Positions 58,964 to 64,000 of a stretch of 64,000 nucleotides of DNA are shown piece by piece. The stretch spans positions 62,001 through 126,000 of the forward strand of contig DBBP01000014.1 of NCBI GenBank assembly GCA_002292285.1. The letters are read 5' to 3'. Origin of the DNA: Proteobacteria bacterium UBA981. Its GTDB lineage: Bacteria; Pseudomonadota; Gammaproteobacteria; Ga0077536. Numbering within the stretch: the stretch's first letter is position 1; the number at the start of each line of letters is the position of its first letter. The notes under the pieces were generated by a model that did no database searches, was not told where the DNA came from, and saw nothing but the letters and a program-made list of their open reading frames with translations. A program made the position numbers and the translations under genes.

Positions 58964-60492
58964 GATTTACCCAGTTCGGGAACGCTGTGCGTGTCGAGTG
59001 CAATACAGACGTTTTTCGTTTCCATGTAGAAGTCAAAACTGTAATCACCACCGTCGCGGCCGATGCCACTGGCCTTCATGCCTCCAAAAGGCGAGGGTAA
59101 ATGACGATTGTTCTCCGAGTTAACCCAAACCATTCCCACGTCGAGTTTGCGCGCGAGGCGTTGCACACGACCGGAATCACGGCTCCACAAATAGGCCGCG
59201 AGACCGTAGTCACTGTCGTTCGCAAGCGCGAGCGCCTCGGCCTCATCGGCAAACGGGATCGCTGTGAGCACCGGCCCGAAGATCTCCTCGCGCGCAATAC
59301 GCATGCTGTTATTCGCATCGCTGAATAAGGTCGGCTGGACGAAGTTACCGGGGCCATGCCCAGCTGCCGCTTGGCCGCCGGCAGCGATGGTCGCGCCGTC
59401 CACGCGCGCGATGTCGAAATAGCTGCACACTTTGGCGAAATGATCGGGGTGGATGAGGGGGCCGACTTCGGTTGCCGGATCAAGTGGGTGACCGAGCTTG
59501 AGATTGGCAACTCGCTCGGCGATGCGCTCGACAAACTCTGCATAGATGGATGCTTCAATGAGTACCCGACTGGACGACGTGCAGCGTTCGCCGTTCAGGC
59601 TATAAATCATAAACACGACGGCATCGAGCGCGCGTTCCAGATCCGCATCGGCGAACACCAGCACCGGGTTCTTGCCGCCAAGTTCAAAATGCACGCGTTT
59701 TAAAGTGTCCGCACCCTGGCGCATGATATGGCTGCCGGTAGTCGATTCACCGACGAAGGCAACTGCTTTAACGGCTGCGTGCTCGGTCAACGCTTTACCC
59801 GCGCTTTCACCCAGGCCGTGAACGGTATTCAACACACCCGGAGGGATGCCAACGTCGTGGGCGATCTCGGCCAGCAAGGTCGCCGTGATGGGTGACCATT
59901 CGGCGGGTTTGTGCACGACCGTACAACCTGCCGCGAGTGCCGGCGCAATTTTCCATGTCGAAAGCATGAACGGCGTGTTCCATGGCGTTACCACAGCTAC
60001 TGGCCCGAGCGGTTGGCGCATCGAGAAATTCATATGCTGTTCCGCTGGCAGCGCCAGGCCGTTACGCGCGTCAGGCGCGAGGTCGGCGAAAAAGCGAAAG
60101 TTCTCGGCACCTCGCAACGCGGCTTTACTCATAAACCGCAGCGGCTGACCGGTGTCATAACTCTCGAGCAAGGCTATCTCGTCAGCGCGCGCAACTATCG
60201 CATCAGCGAAACGATGCAAAAGTTTTTTGCGTTCGCTGCCCGCCATATCACGCCATGCCGGGAAAGCCAGGGCGGCCGCGCTGCAAGCGGCGTCAATATC
60301 ACTCGCGTCAGCGCTTGCAACGCTACCGATGAGTCGATTGTCTATCGGTGTGTGATTGCTAAAGGTCGCGCCCGAGTGGCTAGCGAGCGATTCTCCGCCG
60401 ATAAAATGCCCGAGAGGTGCATCGCTAAAGCGGTGCAATAAGGTTTCACAACGACGCAGGTTATCTTCAAATGGGGTCGGCCTACTGGACAT
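58960..60492 (-). CDS. 5-carboxymethyl-2-hydroxymuconate semialdehyde dehydrogenase-like aldehyde dehydrogenase
   Basis: A 510-residue NAD-dependent aldehyde dehydrogenase. It has VTPWNTPFMLSTWKIAPALAAGCTVVHKPAEWSP, the catalytic Glu in HFELGGKNPVLVF and Cys in SLNGERCTSSSR, and EEIFGPVL. Length and the SDAPLGHFIGGE start are like HpaE. It sits between hpaF (1-bp overlap) and ligA (4-bp overlap), where HpaE oxidises the semialdehyde made by the dioxygenase. If the dioxygenase acts on another catechol the substrate changes accordingly. Confidence 0.9.
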   Translation of the reverse strand: MSSRPTPFEDNLRRCETLLHRFSDAPLGHFIGGESLASHSGATFSNHTPIDNRLIGSVASADASDIDAACSAAALAFPAWRDMAGSERKKLLHRFADAIVARADEIALLESYDTGQPLRFMSKAALRGAENFRFFADLAPDARNGLALPAEQHMNFSMRQPLGPVAVVTPWNTPFMLSTWKIAPALAAGCTVVHKPAEWSPITATLLAEIAHDVGIPPGVLNTVHGLGESAGKALTEHAAVKAVAFVGESTTGSHIMRQGADTLKRVHFELGGKNPVLVFADADLERALDAVVFMIYSLNGERCTSSSRVLIEASIYAEFVERIAERVANLKLGHPLDPATEVGPLIHPDHFAKVCSYFDIARVDGATIAAGGQAAAGHGPGNFVQPTLFSDANNSMRIAREEIFGPVLTAIPFADEAEALALANDSDYGLAAYLWSRDSGRVQRLARKLDVGMVWVNSENNRHLPSPFGGMKASGIGRDGGDYSFDFYMETKNVCIALDTHSVPELGKS

Positions 60493-60890
60493 CAGGATGC
60501 ACTGCCTCGCTTGGCAATATAGTCACGGATATTGCCGGTTTTATAGTTTAGGGTGGGATCAAGTTCCTGCATTTCGAAGGATATGGCGAGTGGACGCCGC
60601 GCGGAGATTGGCGCGAGGTAATCGGTCAACGTTTCAAACAAGGTTTCGCCGGCTTGTTGGCGTACATCGAGTGGCCGACCGTGGCCAATGCGGAGTACTA
60701 CATGGATGAAACTGTTATCTGCATGCCTGTCGGCGATGCGAAAGTGATCGCGGCGTTCTGCACGTGTGCGCAATCCGGCGAGCGGAAAAGCTTCAATTGC
60801 GGCAGTCGCTGTATGTAAGGTTTCAAGCAATTCTGGCAAGTCTACATCGCGTTCCAGATTCGCGGAATATTCAACGGTCAAATGCGGCAT
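60492..60890 (-). CDS. hpaF: 5-carboxymethyl-2-hydroxymuconate isomerase
   Basis: A 132-residue tautomerase-fold enzyme. It begins MPHLTVEYSANL, with the catalytic N-terminal Pro, and contains FPLAGLRTRAERRDHFRIADRHADNSFIHVVLRIGHGR and ISFEMQELDP, all typical of HpaF. The ATG at 60890, AGG 10 nt upstream, is required to expose Pro2, so an earlier start is rejected. It is the first gene of the hpaF-hpaE-ligA-ligB operon. Confidence 0.93.
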   Translation of the reverse strand: MPHLTVEYSANLERDVDLPELLETLHTATAAIEAFPLAGLRTRAERRDHFRIADRHADNSFIHVVLRIGHGRPLDVRQQAGETLFETLTDYLAPISARRPLAISFEMQELDPTLNYKTGNIRDYIAKRGSAS

Positions 60891-60920
60891 TCTCGGACCT
60901 CGCGGCGCCAGCAAGCGCGA

Positions 60921-60949
60921 TTGAAAGAAATTAACATGTTAAGTATATT
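60921..60949 (+). promoter_or_regulatory. Sigma70-type promoter with perfect palindromic operator in its spacer
   Basis: TTGAAA (60921-60926) and TATATT (60944-60949) are spaced exactly 17 bp and read toward the dapA-like gene. The spacer holds the perfect 12-bp palindrome TTAACATGTTAA (60931-60942). A dimeric repressor bound there would block RNA polymerase. The region also lies before hpaF on the other strand, so it can control both divergent operons. The HpaR-like MarR protein encoded by the downstream operon is the obvious candidate; this is inferred. Confidence 0.72.
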
Positions 60950-60993
60950 GGCCATCACCGCGCCGTCAACATGCGCGTGCAAGGAGAAAAGGG

Positions 60994-61905
60994 ATGCCCA
61001 ATCTGGCGCATATTCGCGGCTCGATTCCACCGGTTGTCACGCCATTCAAAAACGGCGAGGTCGACTATGAGGCCTATGCCGGCTTGCTCGACTTCCAAAT
61101 CGCCAATGGCTCGCATGGTGTTTTAGTCAACGGTACAACCGCCGAACCTTCCAGCTTGAGTGTTGCGGAACGCAATCGTTTGGTCGACGTCGCGGTGGCC
61201 ACGGTGAATGGGCGTGTCCCCATTGTTGCGGCTACCGGCTCGCAATCCTGGGCTGAGACTGAAGCGCTGACCCGCCATTCAGTCGCGGCGGGCGTCGATG
61301 CCTTGCTGGTCGTCACGCCGTACTACATTCGCCCGCCCCAGCGCGGATTGGTCGAGTACTACGTGAAGCTCGCCGCTCTGCACGATACACCGTGGATGAT
61401 TTATCACATCCCGGGTCGCGCAGCAGTCAACGTGACGCTCGATTCCATGCGCGCCATTCGCGACCAGAGCGCGAATTTCATCGGAATGAAACATGCGGTG
61501 AATGACCTCGGCTTTGTGACCGAATGCCTTGCTGCTTTTGGTGATGATTTCAAGATATTTGTTGGGCTGGAGGAACTGTCGTTTCCAATGATGGCTATTG
61601 GTGCATGCGGTCTGATGAATGCGGTTGGCAATCTACGCCCGGCGGCTCTGGTCGAGATGGTCGAAGCGGTGTGGGCTAATGATTTGCGCCGCGGGCGGGA
61701 TATTCACCAACGGTTACTGGAAATAAACCAGTCGGTTTTCTACGACACGAATCCGATCGCAATCAAGTACATGATGAAAAAACTCGCTCTGATGCCAGTC
61801 AACGAGCACCGTCTGCCGATGGTGCCTGCCACCGCGGAACTCGAGCAGCGTCTCGACGGGGTGTTGCAACGGGCCGGTCTGCTACAAGGCGGAACGGCAG
61901 CATGA
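60994..61905 (+). CDS. Dihydrodipicolinate synthase family aldolase/lyase
   Basis: A 303-residue class I aldolase of the DapA/NAL family. The Schiff-base Lys166 in FIGMKHA and the catalytic Tyr137 in MIYHIPGRA are present. GVLVNGTTAEPSSL replaces the GTTGE of true DapA, arguing against lysine biosynthesis. Such genes are found in several hpa clusters. It overlaps the next gene by 4 bp and is first in the dapA-like, hpaG-like, hpaR-like operon. It may cleave the 2-oxo acid product of the pathway, in place of HpaI, which is not seen. Confidence 0.85.
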   Translation: MPNLAHIRGSIPPVVTPFKNGEVDYEAYAGLLDFQIANGSHGVLVNGTTAEPSSLSVAERNRLVDVAVATVNGRVPIVAATGSQSWAETEALTRHSVAAGVDALLVVTPYYIRPPQRGLVEYYVKLAALHDTPWMIYHIPGRAAVNVTLDSMRAIRDQSANFIGMKHAVNDLGFVTECLAAFGDDFKIFVGLEELSFPMMAIGACGLMNAVGNLRPAALVEMVEAVWANDLRRGRDIHQRLLEINQSVFYDTNPIAIKYMMKKLALMPVNEHRLPMVPATAELEQRLDGVLQRAGLLQGGTAA

Positions 61906-62762
61906 AGTTTCTGAGTTTCAGCCATGCCAGTCATGCAAGTTTCGGTGCACTCAACGACAATGGTGTCGTCGACCTGTCGGCGAGACATCCGCAGTACGCC
62001 GATCTGCGTGCGGTGCTACGGGCAGGTCAATTAGCTGCACTGGCGCGAGAGGTTGCCTCAGCAACTAGCGACTACGCGCTTGCGGATATCGACTATCTGC
62101 CGACCATCCCAAATCCGGAAAAAATAATCTGCATCGGCGTGAACTACGCCGATCGCAATGCCGAGTACAAAGATGGATCGCAAGCGCCGAAGTTCCCCAG
62201 CGTGTTCATGCGCTCGCGGGAGTCGCTGGTCGGTCATCTGCAGCCGATATTCGACCCGCCCGAGTCAGAGCAGCTGGATTACGAGGGCGAGATTGTGCTG
62301 ATTATCGGCAAGGGTGGCAGGCGCATCGCCGCCGAGCACGCCCATAAGCATGTCGCAGGCTTGTCGGTGATGAACGAAGGCTCGGTGCGCGACTGGTTAC
62401 GGCACGCCAAATTCAACGTTACCCAGGGCAAGAATTTCGCTAACTCCGGTGCGCTCGGCCCGTATCTGGTGAGCACCGACGAGATCGATCCGTTTGGCGA
62501 ATTGCGCGTAACAACACATGTGAATGGTGAATCCCGACAGGATGACGTGACATCCAATCTGATGTTCCCATTTCGCTATTTGATCAGTTACCTGTCGACC
62601 TTCTATCACCTCAAACCCGGCGATGTCATCGCGACCGGCACACCGAATGGCGCAGGCGCACGCTTCGATCCGCCTAAGTATCTGTGCGCAGGTGACAAGG
62701 TCGAAGTGGCCGTGAGCGGCGTGGGCGTATTGCAGAACACGGTCGTGACTGAGCCACTCTGA
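61902..62762 (+). CDS. Fumarylacetoacetate hydrolase family protein, HpaG-like
   Basis: A 286-residue FAH-family protein with an N-terminal domain (1-65) and the catalytic barrel. It has IICIGVNYADRNAEYK, FMRSRESLVGHLQPI, the metal-binding DYEGEIVLIIGKGGRRI, HVAGLSVMNEGSVRDW and DVIATGTPNGAG. In hpa pathways this family decarboxylates and isomerises 5-oxopent-3-ene-1,2,5-tricarboxylate. E. coli HpaG is a tandem fusion, while many bacteria, as here, have one unit. It sits between the dapA-like gene (4-bp overlap) and the regulator. Confidence 0.85.
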   Translation: MKFLSFSHASHASFGALNDNGVVDLSARHPQYADLRAVLRAGQLAALAREVASATSDYALADIDYLPTIPNPEKIICIGVNYADRNAEYKDGSQAPKFPSVFMRSRESLVGHLQPIFDPPESEQLDYEGEIVLIIGKGGRRIAAEHAHKHVAGLSVMNEGSVRDWLRHAKFNVTQGKNFANSGALGPYLVSTDEIDPFGELRVTTHVNGESRQDDVTSNLMFPFRYLISYLSTFYHLKPGDVIATGTPNGAGARFDPPKYLCAGDKVEVAVSGVGVLQNTVVTEPL

Positions 62763-62765
62763 GCC

Positions 62766-63239
62766 GTGGTTGCCGCAGTGAAAGAGCATGGCAAGGCTCT
62801 GCGCGATCTCGAAAAATCGCTGCCCTTGCAACTGTTAAAGGCGCGCGAGGCTGCCATGTTGCGCTTTCGCCCGATGCTCCGTCAGCATGGATTGACTGAG
62901 CAACAGTGGCGGGTGATTCGTGTGTTGGCAGCCTGTCCGAATATTGACGCCAGTGGGCTTGCAGCGCGTAGCGTGCTATTGGCGCCGAGTCTGACGCGAA
63001 TTCTTCAGCACTTGCAGGCGCAGCGTCTACTGAAGCGCAAAGTGGACGCGAAAGACCAGCGCCGCGCGGTGTTTGAACTTAGCGCTCGCGGCACTGCACT
63101 GTTTGACACCGTCGCGCCCGATTCAGAGCAGGTGTACGGGGCCATCGCGCAAGCGTTCGGCGCGGACCGCCTGCAAACACTCTATGATTTACTCGCAGAG
63201 TTTTCCGACAGCCTTGATCAATCTTCCCCGCGTTCATAA
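62766..63239 (+). CDS. hpaR: MarR family regulator, HpaR-like
   Basis: A 157-residue MarR protein starting with GTG 3 bp after hpaG. The winged helix shows GLTEQQWRVIRVLAACPNIDASGLAARSVLLAPSLTRILQHLQAQRLLKRKVDAKDQRRAVFELSARG, and the first helix RFRPMLRQHGLT matches HpaR. HpaR represses the homoprotocatechuate genes until 4-hydroxyphenylacetate or a derivative binds. Its likely target is the 12-bp palindrome in the promoter at 60921. It converges with hpaB, only 6 bp between stops. Confidence 0.88.
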   Translation: MVAAVKEHGKALRDLEKSLPLQLLKAREAAMLRFRPMLRQHGLTEQQWRVIRVLAACPNIDASGLAARSVLLAPSLTRILQHLQAQRLLKRKVDAKDQRRAVFELSARGTALFDTVAPDSEQVYGAIAQAFGADRLQTLYDLLAEFSDSLDQSSPRS

Positions 63240-63245
63240 CGCAAC

Positions 63246-64000
63246 TCAGGCGTCGTCGAGCAGCTCTTCTACCCGCGCCATAACCTCGTCTTTGTCATAC
63301 AAGTCGTAATAGATCGACGCCATGACATTCTGCGGCCCAAAAAAGAAACGCTCGTAGAGCACCTGCCGACCAGCAAATCCCGATATCGCCGCGTCGTGGG
63401 CAAGCCGATAGAGCGCGATTCGCGCCGAGCTCGCGAGATTCTCGGTCTGAAAGTACTGCTCGACGTTACCGGCCAGGGCATTGGATAAATCCGCCTCGCA
63501 CGGGGTTGCCATCAGCGAACTCGAACCGAGCAGTTGGACCAGTTCGACCAGACGTGGATACATTTTCGGAAACAGGTTGCGCGAGGTATCGAGCGGGCGT
63601 CGAAGCGGCATGTAATAACCATAGTTATCAACCTGCGCCTGCGCTTCAGCACTGAAGCGCAGTGCCCGAACGCTTTCGGTCATCATCATGGCCTCAGCGA
63701 TTTGCCCCTTGACGCCCATGTCCTTGTCCTTACCGGTCGCGCGAGCCATTGCGCACAACAGGCCGACCATAAATTCTGCTTTCGCGAGTTTGCTGCACAC
63801 CACTTGATGCATCATGTGTACGACCGCATTCGTATCGGCGAATGCGCGATTACACAGCAACGGATCGCGATACATGAATACGCGTTCCCACGGCACCAGC
63901 ACGTCATTGAAGATCACCACGGCATCCATTTCCTCGTAGCGCGAGGCAAGCGGGGCATCGAAATGTGACTTGCCGTGGTCGTAGCTGTCGCGGCAAAGCA
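63246..64000 (-). CDS. hpaB: 4-hydroxyphenylacetate 3-monooxygenase, oxygenase component (partial)
   Basis: The C-terminal 250 residues of an HpaB-type FADH2-dependent monooxygenase; the N-terminal part lies outside the right edge. The visible part has DHGKSHFDAPLASRYEEMDAVVIFNDVLVPWERVFMYRD, KLAKAEFMVGLL, NYGYYMPLRRPLDTSRNLFPKMYPRLVELVQLLGSSSLMATP and NVEQYFQTENL. HpaB with the reductase HpaC converts 4-hydroxyphenylacetate to homoprotocatechuate, the first step of the pathway in the neighbouring operons. HpaC is not visible here. Related 4-hydroxybenzoate- or 4-nitrophenol-type members exist, but context favours HpaB. Confidence 0.92.
   Translation of the reverse strand, partial: LCRDSYDHGKSHFDAPLASRYEEMDAVVIFNDVLVPWERVFMYRDPLLCNRAFADTNAVVHMMHQVVCSKLAKAEFMVGLLCAMARATGKDKDMGVKGQIAEAMMMTESVRALRFSAEAQAQVDNYGYYMPLRRPLDTSRNLFPKMYPRLVELVQLLGSSSLMATPCEADLSNALAGNVEQYFQTENLASSARIALYRLAHDAAISGFAGRQVLYERFFFGPQNVMASIYYDLYDKDEVMARVEELLDDA

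Noticed and set aside
1..64000. CRISPR arrays, tRNA or rRNA genes, insertion sequences
   Set aside because: I saw no regularly spaced repeats, no cloverleaf-like or rRNA-like sequence and no transposase motif on either strand; a dedicated search was not possible.

Overview
The window is a gene-dense, GC-rich bacterial chromosome segment with no rRNA, tRNA, CRISPR array or insertion sequence that I can see. A type II citrate synthase, a YdbH/YdbL-like envelope pair, a YaaH-type acetate carrier and many Shine-Dalgarno-led ATG/GTG genes point to a Gammaproteobacterium, probably an uncultivated environmental lineage. A PEP-CTERM protein also suggests an exosortase-bearing environmental species. 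The taxonomic placement is inference; no marker gene settles it.

Most of the window is a catabolic region. At the left (1-6.7 kb) lies a hydroquinone pathway: a two-subunit hydroquinone 1,2-dioxygenase (PnpC/PnpD type), a semialdehyde dehydrogenase cut by the window edge, maleylacetate reductase, a glutathione transferase, a XylT-like [2Fe-2S] ferredoxin, and a second, unrelated hydroquinone dioxygenase of the LinE/PcpA type. From 6.8 to 12 kb there are accessory catabolic genes (DsbA-like isomerase, ThDP enzyme, RidA, enol-lactonase-like hydrolase, GST). From 12 to 19.3 kb the content is mostly housekeeping: the YdbH/YdbL-like pair, a TSUP permease, citrate synthase, a MaoC hydratase and a Ycf46-like AAA+ ATPase.

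At 19.3-21.5 kb is a 2-aminophenol 1,6-dioxygenase plus 2-aminomuconate deaminase operon (amnD-amnB-amnA order). From 21.8 to 31 kb follow a MetE-like protein, an SMP-30 propeller, an ICL/PEP-mutase-family lyase, a P450cam-like cytochrome P450, a PEP-CTERM protein and two luciferase-like oxidoreductases. At 31-33.7 kb is an N,N-dimethylformamidase-like pair, and an acetamidase/formamidase lies at 53.3 kb. At 35.7-47.1 kb is the most unusual block: an AMP-forming ligase, a HyuA/HyuB-type ATP-dependent carboxylase or hydantoinase whose B subunit carries a C-terminal zinc-ribbon-like domain resembling acetone carboxylase gamma, and an IpdAB/GctAB-like CoA-transferase pair. A PEP-synthase-like phosphotransferase diverges from it, and a DeoC/LsrF-type aldolase follows.

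At 57.8-64 kb is a homoprotocatechuate (4-hydroxyphenylacetate) pathway: hpaF, hpaE and a LigAB-type extradiol dioxygenase on one strand, with a dapA-like aldolase, hpaG-like hydrolase and hpaR-like regulator diverging, then hpaB cut by the right edge. A promoter with a perfect 12-bp palindrome in its spacer sits between the divergent operons. In total the window encodes four ring-cleavage systems from three protein folds, suggesting a specialist in phenolic and aminophenolic compounds.
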